Shown in pieces: positions 43,539 through 51,525 of a DNA stretch of 64,000 nucleotides; position 1 is the stretch's first letter, and every line of letters begins with the position of its first letter. The stretch is taken from positions 310,001 through 374,000 of the forward strand of contig NZ_JANUXN010000003.1 in NCBI RefSeq assembly GCF_025699485.1, given 5' to 3'. The translations under genes were made by a program, and so were the position numbers. The stretch is from Thauera carbonicopians (GTDB lineage: Bacteria > Pseudomonadota > Gammaproteobacteria > Burkholderiales > Rhodocyclaceae). The notes beneath the pieces were generated by a model. It ran no database searches and was not told the origin of the DNA. It worked only from the letters and a program-made list of their open reading frames with translations.

Positions 43539-45464
43539 TCAGCGCAACGACCGCCTGCCCGACGCCAGCCGCTTCAGCACTGCGACCAGGGTGTCGACTT
43601 CCTCGCAGGTGTTGTAGAAGGCCAGCGAAGGCCGCACCGTCGCTTCGAGGCCGAAGCGGCGCAGGATGGGTTGGGCGCAGTGGTGGCCGGAGCGCACCGC
43701 GATGCCTTCCTCGTTGAGCGCGCGGCCGACTTCCTCGGTGGTGTAGCCGTTCAGCACGAAGGACAGCACGCTGGCCTTGTCCGCGGCGGTGCCGATCAGC
43801 CGCAGGCCGGGCACGCCGAGCAGGCCGTGCGTGGCATACACCAGCAGGTCGTGCTCGTAGCGGGCGATGTTGTCGATGCCGATGCGCTCGACGTAGTCGA
43901 TCGCCGCGCCCAGGCCGACGGCGTCGGCGATGTTGCCGGTGCCGGCTTCGAAGCGGGTCGGCGGGCCGTGGTAGATCGTCTTCTCGAAAGTGACGTCGGC
44001 GATCATGTTGCCGCCGCCTTGCCAGGGCGGCATGTCCTCGAGCACTTCGCGCTTGCCATAGACCGCGCCGATGCCGGTCGGCGCGAACACCTTGTGGCCG
44101 GAAAAGACGAAGAAGTCGGCGTCGATGTCGCGCACATCGACCCGCATGTGCGACACCGACTGCGCGCCGTCGACCAGCGCCCTGGCGCCGGCGGCGTGCG
44201 CCATGGCGACGATCTGCTTGACCGGCACCACGGTGCCGAGCGCGTTCGATACCTGCGTCACCGAGACGATGCGGGTGCGCGGGTTGAGCAGCCTGGCGTA
44301 TTCATCGAGCTTCACCTGGCCGCTGTCATCGACCGGAATCACCCGCAGCTTCGCGCCCTTGGCGGCGGCGAGCTGCTGCCAGGGCACGATGTTGGCGTGG
44401 TGTTCGAGGTGGGAAACGATGATCTCGTCGCCTTCGCCGACGTTCTGTACGCCCCAGGTCTTGGCGATCAGGTTGATGCCTTCGGTGGTGCCGCGCACGA
44501 AGACGATCTCCTCCGGCGACGCGGCGCCGATGAAGCGCGCCACCTTGCTGCGCGCGCCTTCGTAGGCGTCGGTCGCGCGCGCGGCCAGTTCGTGCGCCGC
44601 GCGGTGGATGTTGGAGTTCTCGTGCTCGTAGAAGTACGCCAGCCGGTCGATGACCGCGCGCGGCTTGTGCGTGGTGGCGGCGTTGTCGAACCAGATCAGC
44701 TGCTTGCCATTGACGCGCTCCTGCAGGATGGGGAAATCCTTGCGCACCGCATGGACGTCGAAGGGCGCACGGGCGGCCGGCACGGCCGGGACCTGCTGCT
44801 CCACCGCCGGATCGAGGAAGTAGAAGCCCGGGCCGGAGTTGCTTGCCGGCGAAGGGCTGCGCTGGCCGCGGTCGAGATCGCCGAGCAGGCGTGCCAGCTC
44901 CGCCTCGCCCGGCAGGCCGAAGGAGCGCGCGGTGATGCGGTCCTCTTGCGCCGGATTGGCGTGTGCCAAGGTGCCGGGCGCCGGGCTGGCGTGCCCCGGG
45001 CCGATGTGCTCCGGAGCGCCGGGATCAGCCTGCGACGGCCAGGCACTGGCTTCGCCCAGGAAGTAGTAGGGCGTCGAGGGTGCGCCCGGCACGGTCGCCG
45101 CCGGTGGCGGCGCGAGCGGCGGCAGCGCCGCGGCATGGGCTTCGGGCACGCCGAGCACCGGATTGGCCGCCCGGCCCGCAAGCGGCGCGGCATCGACGGC
45201 TTCGTCCGGCGCCGCGTGGGGCGTGCCCGGCAGCGGCGCCAGCGCAGGCGCACGGTTGCCGAGCGCGATCTCGGTCTGTGGCGGCTGCGGCGGCTGGCCG
45301 AAGGGCAGCTGCGCGTCCGGCGCGCCGCTCGGCAGCAGGGCGAAGAACTCGCCCGCGAGCCGGCTCAGCAGCGCTTCCTCGGGCAGGCCGGCAGGCAAGC
45401 CGGGCGGTGGACCGCCGATGGCGGCCAGCCCCTCACTTGTAGGTATCGAGTGCGGAATAGTCAT
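43539..45464 (-). CDS. Encapsulin (family 2A) cargo cysteine desulfurase with N-terminal loading domain
   Basis: This 641-residue protein joins a proline/alanine/glycine-rich, probably disordered N-terminal domain (residues 1-235) to a SufS-type group II cysteine desulfurase (236-641). The enzyme part has DNAATTHKPRAVID, LEHHANIVPWQ, the PLP lysine K458 in FSGHKVFAPTG, and the catalytic C596 in RSGHHCAQP. It removes sulfur from cysteine as persulfide. In family 2A encapsulins this enzyme is the cargo and the disordered domain targets it to the shell. Two repeated short motifs occur in that domain: LPxEA near 27 and 184, and (Y/F)YFL at 133 and 214. The gene starts inside the 3' end of the shell gene (32-base overlap). 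No sufBCD genes are nearby, arguing against housekeeping SufS. Confidence 0.93.
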   Translation of the reverse strand: MTIPHSIPTSEGLAAIGGPPPGLPAGLPEEALLSRLAGEFFALLPSGAPDAQLPFGQPPQPPQTEIALGNRAPALAPLPGTPHAAPDEAVDAAPLAGRAANPVLGVPEAHAAALPPLAPPPAATVPGAPSTPYYFLGEASAWPSQADPGAPEHIGPGHASPAPGTLAHANPAQEDRITARSFGLPGEAELARLLGDLDRGQRSPSPASNSGPGFYFLDPAVEQQVPAVPAARAPFDVHAVRKDFPILQERVNGKQLIWFDNAATTHKPRAVIDRLAYFYEHENSNIHRAAHELAARATDAYEGARSKVARFIGAASPEEIVFVRGTTEGINLIAKTWGVQNVGEGDEIIVSHLEHHANIVPWQQLAAAKGAKLRVIPVDDSGQVKLDEYARLLNPRTRIVSVTQVSNALGTVVPVKQIVAMAHAAGARALVDGAQSVSHMRVDVRDIDADFFVFSGHKVFAPTGIGAVYGKREVLEDMPPWQGGGNMIADVTFEKTIYHGPPTRFEAGTGNIADAVGLGAAIDYVERIGIDNIARYEHDLLVYATHGLLGVPGLRLIGTAADKASVLSFVLNGYTTEEVGRALNEEGIAVRSGHHCAQPILRRFGLEATVRPSLAFYNTCEEVDTLVAVLKRLASGRRSLR

Positions 45465-46371
45465 GGTACTTGCCCACTTCAACGTCATCGAGCACGGCCA
45501 GCGCGTCGTCGGAATGAACCACCAGCGAGCAGTAGAGCGAGATCAGGTAGGAGGCGATCGCGTTGCGGCTGATGCCCATGAAGCGCACCGACAGGCCCGG
45601 CCCTTGCTCGCCGGCGACGCCGGGCTGGAACAGGCCCGACACGCCCTGGCGCTTGTGGCCGACACGCAGCAGCAGGATCTTGGTCTTGCCGTCCTCGACC
45701 GGCACCTTGTCCGAAGGCACCAGCGGAATGCCGCGCCAGGTCAGGAACTGCGAGCCGAACAGCGACACGGTGGGGGGCGGCACGCCGCGGCGGGTGCATT
45801 CGCGGCCGAAGGCGGCGATGCCGAGCGGGTGGGTCAGGAAGAAGGCCGGTTCCTTCCACACGCGGGTCAGCAGGTCGTCGAGGTCGTCCGGCGTCGGCGC
45901 GCCGGTCAGCGTCGAGATGCGCTGCTCGTCGGCGACGTTGGCCAGCAGGCCGTAGTCCGGGTTGCTGATCAGTTCGGACTCCTGGCGCTCCTTGACCGTC
46001 TCGATGGTCAGGCGCAGCTGTTCCTTGATCTGGTCGTGCGGGCTGCTGTAGAGATCGGAAATGCGGGTATGGACGTCCAGCACCGTGGTGACGGCGTTGA
46101 GGAAGTATTCGCGCGGCTGGTCCTCGTAGTCGACGAAGATCTCCGGCAGATCGCCTTCGTCCTCGCGCTGCGAGCACGACACACGCACGTCCTGCGGGTT
46201 CTTGACCTTGTTCAGGCGGTAGATGCCGGCCTCGACCGGCAGCCACTCGAGGAAATGCACCAGCCAGCGCGGCGTGATGGTGGCGAGTTGGGGGACGGTC
46301 TTGGTGGCGTTGGCGAGCTGGCGGGCTGCCGTGTCGCCGAGCGCGTGATGCACCTTCTCTGTTGCTGCCAT
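45433..46371 (-). CDS. srpI: Family 2A encapsulin shell protein (SrpI-like)
   Basis: The 312-residue HK97-fold shell protein should self-assemble into a protein nanocompartment. Recognisable family 2A blocks are HHALGDTAARQLANATKT near the N-terminus, TPRWLVHFLEWLPVEAGIYRLN, QREDEGDLPEIFVDYEDQPREYFLNAVTTVLDVHTRISDLYSSPHDQ, NPDYGLLANV, KEPAFFLTHPLGIAAFGRECTRRGVPPPTV, and SQFLTWRGIPLVPSDK. The C-terminus has YHDYSALDTYK. It was chosen to start at 46371, where AAAGGAG precedes the ATG. The cargo gene overlaps its end. Known relatives are SrpI of Synechococcus and mycobacterial major membrane protein I. No cyclic-nucleotide-binding domain is present, which excludes family 2B. Confidence 0.95.
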   Translation of the reverse strand: MAATEKVHHALGDTAARQLANATKTVPQLATITPRWLVHFLEWLPVEAGIYRLNKVKNPQDVRVSCSQREDEGDLPEIFVDYEDQPREYFLNAVTTVLDVHTRISDLYSSPHDQIKEQLRLTIETVKERQESELISNPDYGLLANVADEQRISTLTGAPTPDDLDDLLTRVWKEPAFFLTHPLGIAAFGRECTRRGVPPPTVSLFGSQFLTWRGIPLVPSDKVPVEDGKTKILLLRVGHKRQGVSGLFQPGVAGEQGPGLSVRFMGISRNAIASYLISLYCSLVVHSDDALAVLDDVEVGKYHDYSALDTYK

Positions 46372-46381
46372 GGTCGACTCC

Positions 46382-46394
46382 TTTCTGTCAGAAA
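46382..46394 (-). promoter_or_regulatory. Perfect 13-bp palindrome at the encapsulin ribosome-binding site
   Basis: TTTCTG-T-CAGAAA is a perfect inverted repeat that runs into the AAAGGAG SD of the shell gene; CCATATGG lies directly beside it. It is a candidate operator for the XRE regulator encoded about 80 bases upstream. Confidence 0.45.
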
Positions 46395-46473
46395 CCATAT
46401 GGAATGGAAAAGCGGGACGCAGCAAGTGTCCTGCCCCGGACGGGGCCGTCTCAACCGGCTATCGCCATCAAAT

Positions 46474-46713
46474 TCAGGAGTGGAGTGCGCTGGAGGCGTC
46501 GTGCTCGCAGCACGCGATCAGCGCCGACAGCGGGGTCTGCAGAGCGGTCGCGAGCTTCTGCGCGGTGAGCAGCGAAGGTGTGACGTCGCCGCGCTCGATC
46601 TCGCCGATATAGGTGCGGTCGAGGTCCGCCAGCTCGGCCAGGCGTTCCTGCGACCATCGCTGGCGCCGGCGCAGGCTGCGGACGACGGGGCCGAAGTTAG
46701 CTGTCGGCCCCAT
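46474..46713 (-). CDS. Small XRE-family regulator inside the encapsulin operon
   Basis: The 79-residue protein is essentially one helix-turn-helix domain: FGPVVRSLRRRQRWSQERLAELADLDRTYIGEIERGDVTPSLLTAQKLATALQTPLSAL, with two cysteines in IACCEHD near the end. GGAGG lies about 7 bases before the ATG. Its start overlaps the end of the serine acetyltransferase gene by 17 bases, and 102 bases separate it from the shell gene. The position suggests local control of the shell-cargo pair. The adjacent cysteines could sense thiol or sulfur state, which is speculation. Confidence 0.88.
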   Translation of the reverse strand: MGPTANFGPVVRSLRRRQRWSQERLAELADLDRTYIGEIERGDVTPSLLTAQKLATALQTPLSALIACCEHDASSALHS

Positions 46714-47677
46714 CCCGTTCCTCCAGCCGTTCGTGGTGCAGGCCAGCCTGGGTGACGTTGCTGCCCGGCGGCACGCTGCGCGTCAGCCAGACGTTGCCGC
46801 CGATGCTCGAACCGCGTCCGATCGTGATGCGGCCGAGCACGGTGGCGCCGGCGTAGATGACGACGTCGTCCTCGACGATCGGGTGGCGCGCGCCGCCCTT
46901 GGCGAGATGGCCGTCGCTGTCGACTTCGAAGCGCCGGGCGCCGAGCGTGACGGCCTGGTACAGGCGGACGCGCTGGCCGATCACCGCGGTCTCGCCGATG
47001 ACCACACCGGTGCCGTGGTCGATGAAGAAGCCGGGGCCGATCTGCGCGCCCGGGTGGATGTCGATGCCGGTGTCCGAATGCGCGAGCTCGGCCAGGATGC
47101 GCGCCACCAGCGGCACGCCGAGTTCGTACAGTGCATGGGCGAGGCGGTGGTGGATGACCGCCAGTACGCCGGGGTAGCACAGCAGCACTTCGTCCACGCT
47201 GCGTGCCGCGGGGTCGCCGTCGAAGGCGGCGAGCACGTCGGTGTCGAGCAGCGCGCGCAGCGCCGGCAGGCCGGCGGCGAAGCTGCGCACGATGCCGGCG
47301 GCGCGCTCATCGACCTGGGGCGCGAGCGTTTCGTCGTGGCGCGCCTGGCAGGCCAGCTCGAGCCGCACCTGGGCCAGCAGGCCGGTGAGGGCACGGTCCA
47401 GGGTATGGCCGACATAGAAATCCTCGCCTTCGACGTGCAGGTCCGGCGGTCCGAGCCGCATCGGAAACAGCGCGCCGCACAAGTCGGTGGCGATGCTGCG
47501 CAGGGCGTCGCGCGACGGAAACTCGCGCGCGCCGCCTTCGCCGCCGCGTTTGCGTTGCGCACGCCAACGGTCCCGCGCCTCGTGCAGGCCGGCGACGATG
47601 CCCCGCAAATCGAGATGGGGTATCGACGAAGGCGCCACCGCCGCCAGCGGCGCGAGGCTCACGGGACGGTCGCTCAT
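46697..47677 (-). CDS. epsC: Serine O-acetyltransferase (EpsC type)
   Basis: The 326-residue enzyme makes O-acetylserine from serine and acetyl-CoA. The N-terminal helical domain has [27 protein letters not shown] and [27 protein letters not shown], and the C-terminal hexapeptide beta-helix has [35 protein letters not shown] with the catalytic histidine, plus [21 protein letters not shown]. The extended N-terminus is typical of EpsC rather than enteric CysE. Its ATG overlaps the cysK stop (ATGA), so O-acetylserine supply and use are co-expressed. The operon places this step ahead of the encapsulated desulfurase. Confidence 0.93.
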   Translation of the reverse strand: MSDRPVSLAPLAAVAPSSIPHLDLRGIVAGLHEARDRWRAQRKRGGEGGAREFPSRDALRSIATDLCGALFPMRLGPPDLHVEGEDFYVGHTLDRALTGLLAQVRLELACQARHDETLAPQVDERAAGIVRSFAAGLPALRALLDTDVLAAFDGDPAARSVDEVLLCYPGVLAVIHHRLAHALYELGVPLVARILAELAHSDTGIDIHPGAQIGPGFFIDHGTGVVIGETAVIGQRVRLYQAVTLGARRFEVDSDGHLAKGGARHPIVEDDVVIYAGATVLGRITIGRGSSIGGNVWLTRSVPPGSNVTQAGLHHERLEERDGADS

Positions 47678-48651
47678 GCCGGCAGTCCTGCTTCGTTGAA
47701 CAGGCCTTCGAACAGCACCGAGCTGAGGTAGCGTTCGCCCGAGTCGGGCAGGACCACGACGATGGTCTTGCCGGCGTTCTCCGGCTTCTTCGCCAGGCGG
47801 ACGGCCGCGGCCACTGCCGCACCGCTGGAGATGCCGGACAGGATGCCTTCCTCGCGCGCCAGGCGGCGGGCGTAATCGACCGCGTCCTCGTTGCTGACCT
47901 GCTCGACGCTGTCGACCAGTTCCAGCTCCAGCACTTTCGGCACGAAGCCGGCGCCGATACCCTGGATCTTGTGCGGGCCGGGCTTCAGCGGCTCGCCGCT
48001 GCGGGCCTGCGTCAGCACCGGGCTGGCAGTGGGCTCGACCGCGACGGCCTGGATGGCCTTGCCCTTGGCCTGCTTGATGAAGCGCGACACGCCGGTGATG
48101 GTGCCGCCGGTGCCGACGCCCGAGACCAGGATGTCGATCGCGCCGTCGGTGTCGTCCCAGATCTCCGGGCCGGTGGTGGCCTCGTGGATGGCGGGGTTGG
48201 CCGGGTTGTTGAATTGCTGCAGCAGCACGTACTTGTCCGGCTCGGCGGCGGCGATCTCCTCGGCCTTGGCGATTGCGCCGGGCATGCCCTTGGCGCCTTC
48301 GGTCAGCACCAGTTTGGCGCCGAAGGTCGCCAGCAGCTTGCGCCGCTCGATGCTCATGGTCTCGGGCATCGTCAGCGTCAGTGGAATGCCCTTGGCGGCG
48401 GCGACGAAGGCCAGCGCGATGCCGGTGTTGCCGCTGGTGGGTTCGACCAGCTCCTTGCCGGGGCCGAGCAGGCCGCGCTTCTCGGCATCCTCGACCATCG
48501 CCGCGCCGATCCGGCACTTGACCGAGTAGGCCGGGTTGCGGCCTTCGATCTTGGCCAGCACGGTCGCCGGGGCGCCGTCGATGATCCGGTTCAGGCGCAC
48601 CAGCGGCGTATGGCCGATGGACTGCGCGTTGTCGGTGTACCAGTGCGACAT
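47674..48651 (-). CDS. cysK: Cysteine synthase A (O-acetylserine sulfhydrylase)
   Basis: The 325-residue PLP enzyme forms cysteine from O-acetylserine and sulfide. It shows [10 protein letters not shown], the PLP lysine K45 in [11 protein letters not shown], the substrate loop [12 protein letters not shown], the phosphate-binding [12 protein letters not shown] and the C-terminal [10 protein letters not shown]. It fits the CysK rather than CysM branch. It starts 24 bases after the rhodanese stop and overlaps epsC. In this operon it would feed cysteine to the encapsulated desulfurase. Confidence 0.95.
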   Translation of the reverse strand: MSHWYTDNAQSIGHTPLVRLNRIIDGAPATVLAKIEGRNPAYSVKCRIGAAMVEDAEKRGLLGPGKELVEPTSGNTGIALAFVAAAKGIPLTLTMPETMSIERRKLLATFGAKLVLTEGAKGMPGAIAKAEEIAAAEPDKYVLLQQFNNPANPAIHEATTGPEIWDDTDGAIDILVSGVGTGGTITGVSRFIKQAKGKAIQAVAVEPTASPVLTQARSGEPLKPGPHKIQGIGAGFVPKVLELELVDSVEQVSNEDAVDYARRLAREEGILSGISSGAAVAAAVRLAKKPENAGKTIVVVLPDSGERYLSSVLFEGLFNEAGLPA

Positions 48652-48675
48652 GATGTGACTCCTGTTTCCGTGTGA

Positions 48676-49185
48676 TTAGTCCTGGACCCAGGGCAGGCCG
48701 GCGTGTCGCCAGCCGTTGAAGGAGCCACGGCGCTGCTGGTCGTCCAGATCGCCTTCGAAGCCTTCGCGGATGTTGAACACATGCTTGAAGCCTGCCCTTG
48801 CGGCGGCCTCGGCCGCCAGGGCCGAGCGCTTGCCGCTGCGACACAGTAGCAGCACGACCGCGTCCTTGCCGGTCTTGCTTTCCAGGTCGCGGACGAAGCG
48901 CGGGTTGCGTGTCAGCGAGGTGCCGGTGGCCCAGGGCACGAAGATGGATTCCGGTACGTGGCCGACGAACTTGCGTTCCTCGCCGCTGCGCACGTCCACC
49001 AGTACGGCTTCGCCGGCCGAGACAAGTTCCCAGGCCTCGGCCGGGGTCACGCCGCCCGCATAAGGCAGACCTTCGTCGGCCGCATGGACCAGGGCGCGCT
49101 CGAGAATGGGGTGGAGCGGCCCGGCCTGCGCCGGCTGCGAGGCGACGGGGCTGGTGGGGGCTGCGGTGCTTGCACTGATGGCCAT
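48676..49185 (-). CDS. Rhodanese-domain sulfurtransferase of the encapsulin operon
   Basis: The 169-residue protein has an unstructured N-terminus (residues 1-30) and one rhodanese domain: GGVTPAEAWELVSAGEAVLVDVRSGEERKFVGHVPESIFVPW, and the active-site loop LLLCRSGKRS with C115. It can carry persulfide sulfur. It is the first gene of the operon that continues through cysK, epsC, the XRE gene and the encapsulin pair, and a strong AGGAGGAAGG precedes its ATG. It may move sulfur to or from the compartment. A free-standing paralogue type is at 63554. Confidence 0.9.
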   Translation of the reverse strand: MAISASTAAPTSPVASQPAQAGPLHPILERALVHAADEGLPYAGGVTPAEAWELVSAGEAVLVDVRSGEERKFVGHVPESIFVPWATGTSLTRNPRFVRDLESKTGKDAVVLLLCRSGKRSALAAEAAARAGFKHVFNIREGFEGDLDDQQRRGSFNGWRHAGLPWVQD

Positions 49186-49364
49186 CTTCCTTCCTCCTGT
49201 GTCTTCGGGCGTTTTGCCCTGTGTCGATATACGCAAACCTTACGCTTGCCCCGTCCGCATCCGAACCAACAAAAATTCCAATGGATTCCCGTGCGGTGAA
49301 TAAGAATCCGGCGTTCCCGGCAACCGGACGGCCGGCCCCCGGATGGCCGGTTCGTGGCCGAGTT
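49186..49364 (-). promoter_or_regulatory. Upstream region of the encapsulin/cysteine operon
   Basis: This 179-bp gap before the rhodanese gene should hold the operon promoter. On the minus strand it contains CTTATTC (49298-49304), a word shared with the upstream regions of the ssu and sulfate-binding genes, and an AT-rich GGAATTTTTGTTGG stretch. No convincing sigma70 pair was assigned. Confidence 0.45.
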
Positions 49365-50048
49365 CTATGGCCGGCTCGGTACGCGGGCTTCGCCGTTGAT
49401 CAGGCGCCGGGTCTGGTGGCGCAGCCGGGCCAGTGCGCCCATGCGTCCGCGCCGGGCCTGCTTGCGCGACGCGATCGCGCCGAGCGGGGTGTCGGCGGCC
49501 GCGCGCAACTGCGCCAGCAGCTCGAGCGCCTGCGGCCACGGCCCGTAGCCGGAGTCGGTATTGATGTGGCCGGCGTCGCCGACGTCGATCAGTCGGCTGC
49601 CCCAGCGCTCGGCCCAGGTACGGGCGGCAGGCATCTTCAGCCAGGGGTCGCTGCGGCTGGCGACCAGGATGCTGGGACAGTCGAACGCGGTCTGCGGCAG
49701 GTAGTCGGCGAGGCTCAGGCCTTGTCCGGCATCGGCACGCAGGCCGAGCGGGTCGAAGCGTTCCGGGTCGGCGGGCGCCACCAGCAGCAGGCCGGCCACT
49801 TTCTGCGGCCGGTCCGCCGCGGCGACGACGCTGGCGAGGCAGCCGAAGCTGTGCGCGACGATCCACACCGCGCCGGGCGCTTCGTCGATCTCGCGCCGGA
49901 CCTCGCCGGCCCAGCGCGCGAGCAGCGGGTCTTCCCAGTCGATGCCGCCGACCCGGCGCGCTTCCGGCAGTTCACCTTCGAGCCAGGTCTGCCAGTGCCC
50001 GGCGCCGCTGCCGTGGTAGCCGGGCACGGTCAGTATCGTGTGGCGCAC
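49365..50048 (-). CDS. Alpha/beta hydrolase, RBBP9/YdeN family
   Basis: The 227-residue serine hydrolase has the family start TILTVPGYHGSGAGHWQTWLE, the nucleophile in VAHSFGCLASVVAA (S-F-G, a variant of GxSxG), a candidate acid in SRSDPW and the histidine in GDAGHINTDSGYG. A lysine/arginine-rich tail follows. The GTG start at 50048 lies 8 bases after the upstream Mop gene stop, so translation may be coupled. RBBP9-like hydrolases have no defined bacterial substrate. Confidence 0.85.
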   Translation of the reverse strand: MRHTILTVPGYHGSGAGHWQTWLEGELPEARRVGGIDWEDPLLARWAGEVRREIDEAPGAVWIVAHSFGCLASVVAAADRPQKVAGLLLVAPADPERFDPLGLRADAGQGLSLADYLPQTAFDCPSILVASRSDPWLKMPAARTWAERWGSRLIDVGDAGHINTDSGYGPWPQALELLAQLRAAADTPLGAIASRKQARRGRMGALARLRHQTRRLINGEARVPSRP

Positions 50049-50055
50049 GGCGGGC

Positions 50056-50271
50056 TCAGAGCGTCGCGATCGACACTTCGGTGGATTTCACCAGCGCGAC
50101 GACTTCGGAGCCGGGCTTCAGCCCCAGCTCGTCCACCGAGCGCGTGGTGATCACCGAAGTGACGATGCCCGAAGGCGTCTCGACATCGACTTCGCTGACG
50201 ACGTCGCCGCGGATGATTTCCTTCACCCGTCCGCGGAACTGGTTGCGGACGTTGATTGCCTGGATTGCCAT
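50056..50271 (-). CDS. TOBE/Mop domain molybdate-binding protein
   Basis: The 71-residue protein is a single Mop/TOBE domain: INVRNQFRGRVKEIIRGDVVSEVDVETPSGIVTSVITTRSVDELGLKPGSEVVALVKSTEVSIA. Such molbindins bind molybdate or related oxyanions in the cytoplasm. GGGAG lies about 8 bases before the ATG at 50271, 14 bases after the sulfate-binding gene stop. Being next to a sulfate-binding protein, it might buffer sulfate-like oxyanions or molybdate taken up by the same route. Confidence 0.92.
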   Translation of the reverse strand: MAIQAINVRNQFRGRVKEIIRGDVVSEVDVETPSGIVTSVITTRSVDELGLKPGSEVVALVKSTEVSIATL

Positions 50272-50285
50272 CGTCAATCTCCCGT

Positions 50286-51302
50286 TTACTTGGCGTAGAG
50301 CTGGTCGAACACGCCGCCGTCGGCGAAGTGCTTCTTCTGTGCCGCCTGCCAGCCGCCGAGGTCGTCGATGGTGACCAGCTTGACTTCGGGGAAGCGGGCG
50401 ACGTCGGCCGGATCGGCATGTTCCGGTGCGGACGGCCGGTAGTAGTGCTTGGCGGCGATCTTCTGGCCGACCGGCGAATACAGGTATTCCAGGTAGGCCT
50501 GGGCGACCTTGGTGGTGCCGCGCTTGTCGGCGACGCCATCGACCACGGTGACCGGCGGTTCGGCGAGGATCGAGATCGAGGGCACGACGATCTCGAACTT
50601 GTCCGGGCCGAGCTCGTTGATCGACAGGAAGGCTTCGTTCTCCCAGGCCAGCAGCACGTCGCCGATGCCGCGCTGGACGAAGGTGTTGGTCGAACCGCGT
50701 GCGCCCGAATCCAGCACCGGCACGTGCTTCAGCAACTGGCCGACGAATTCCTTGGCGCTGTCTTCGTTGCCGCCCGGCTGCTGCAGCGCGTAGGCCCAGG
50801 CGGCGAGGTAGTTCCAGCGCGCGCCGCCCGAGGTCTTCGGGTTGGGCGTGACGACTTCGATGCCGGGCTTCACCAGGTCGCCCCAGTCCTTGATGCCTTT
50901 CGGATTGCCCTTGCGCACCAGGAAGACGATGGTCGAGGTATAGGGCGAGCTGTTGTGCGCCAGGCGCTTCTGCCAGTCGGCGGGGATCTTGGCGGTCTGT
51001 TCGGCGATGGCGTCGATGTCGTAGGCCAGCGCCAGCGTGACGACGTCTGCTTCCAGGCCGTCGATGACCGCGCGCGCCTGCTTGCCGGCGCCGCCGTGCG
51101 ACTGCTTGATGGTGACGGTTTCGCCGGTCTGTTCCTTCCAGTGCTTGGCGAATTCGGGGTTGAACTCCTGGTAGAGCTCGCGCGTCGGGTCGTAGGAGAC
51201 GTTGAGCAGCGTGGTCTGGGCCTGGGCTGCGCCGGCGAAGCTGGCGGCGACCGCCAGGGCGAGCAGGCCGCGGCGAGTGGACCGAAGGGGGTTGAAGGCC
51301 AT
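50286..51302 (-). CDS. sbp: Sulfate (thiosulfate) ABC transporter substrate-binding protein
   Basis: The 338-residue periplasmic protein has a signal peptide ending at GAAQA (about residue 28) and sulfate-binding family blocks: [77 protein letters not shown] and [21 protein letters not shown]. It captures sulfate for a CysTWA importer that is not in the window. It heads a minus-strand run with the Mop and hydrolase genes. Confidence 0.94.
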   Translation of the reverse strand: MAFNPLRSTRRGLLALAVAASFAGAAQAQTTLLNVSYDPTRELYQEFNPEFAKHWKEQTGETVTIKQSHGGAGKQARAVIDGLEADVVTLALAYDIDAIAEQTAKIPADWQKRLAHNSSPYTSTIVFLVRKGNPKGIKDWGDLVKPGIEVVTPNPKTSGGARWNYLAAWAYALQQPGGNEDSAKEFVGQLLKHVPVLDSGARGSTNTFVQRGIGDVLLAWENEAFLSINELGPDKFEIVVPSISILAEPPVTVVDGVADKRGTTKVAQAYLEYLYSPVGQKIAAKHYYRPSAPEHADPADVARFPEVKLVTIDDLGGWQAAQKKHFADGGVFDQLYAK

Positions 51303-51386
51303 CGAGGTTTCTCCATGTAGTGTCGATTGCGATGGCGGAAATCTAGCCTTCCTGCTTCATAACCTGAACGTAGAAAAAACGGATTG

Positions 51387-51394
51387 CTTATTCC
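51387..51394 (+). promoter_or_regulatory. CTTATTCC box upstream of the sulfate-binding gene
   Basis: This octamer lies 85 bases upstream of the sulfate-binding gene start, in an AT-rich patch. The same octamer is 208 bases upstream of ssuA (38289-38296), and its first seven bases occur upstream of the encapsulin operon. A sulfur-regulator half-site is a guess from this coincidence. Confidence 0.35.
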
Positions 51395-51525
51395 ATTTCT
51401 GGCAGGGGCACTTCGAATCGCCGTGCCCGGCTCTGTGGCGCTTCTGTAACAGTGTCATTTTCTTGCGTCGAAAAACGCATAATCGTGGCGATGCAATATC
51501 GATTCGTCCTGCCCTGCACCCTGAT

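Noticed and set aside
43539-45464. Housekeeping SufS of an iron-sulfur assembly operon
   Set aside because: No sufB, sufC, sufD or sufE is nearby, and the 235-residue disordered extension and adjacent shell gene fit encapsulin cargo.
45433-46371. Phage capsid protein or prophage remnant
   Set aside because: The HK97-related shell has no terminase, portal, protease or tail genes around it; its neighbours are sulfur enzymes.
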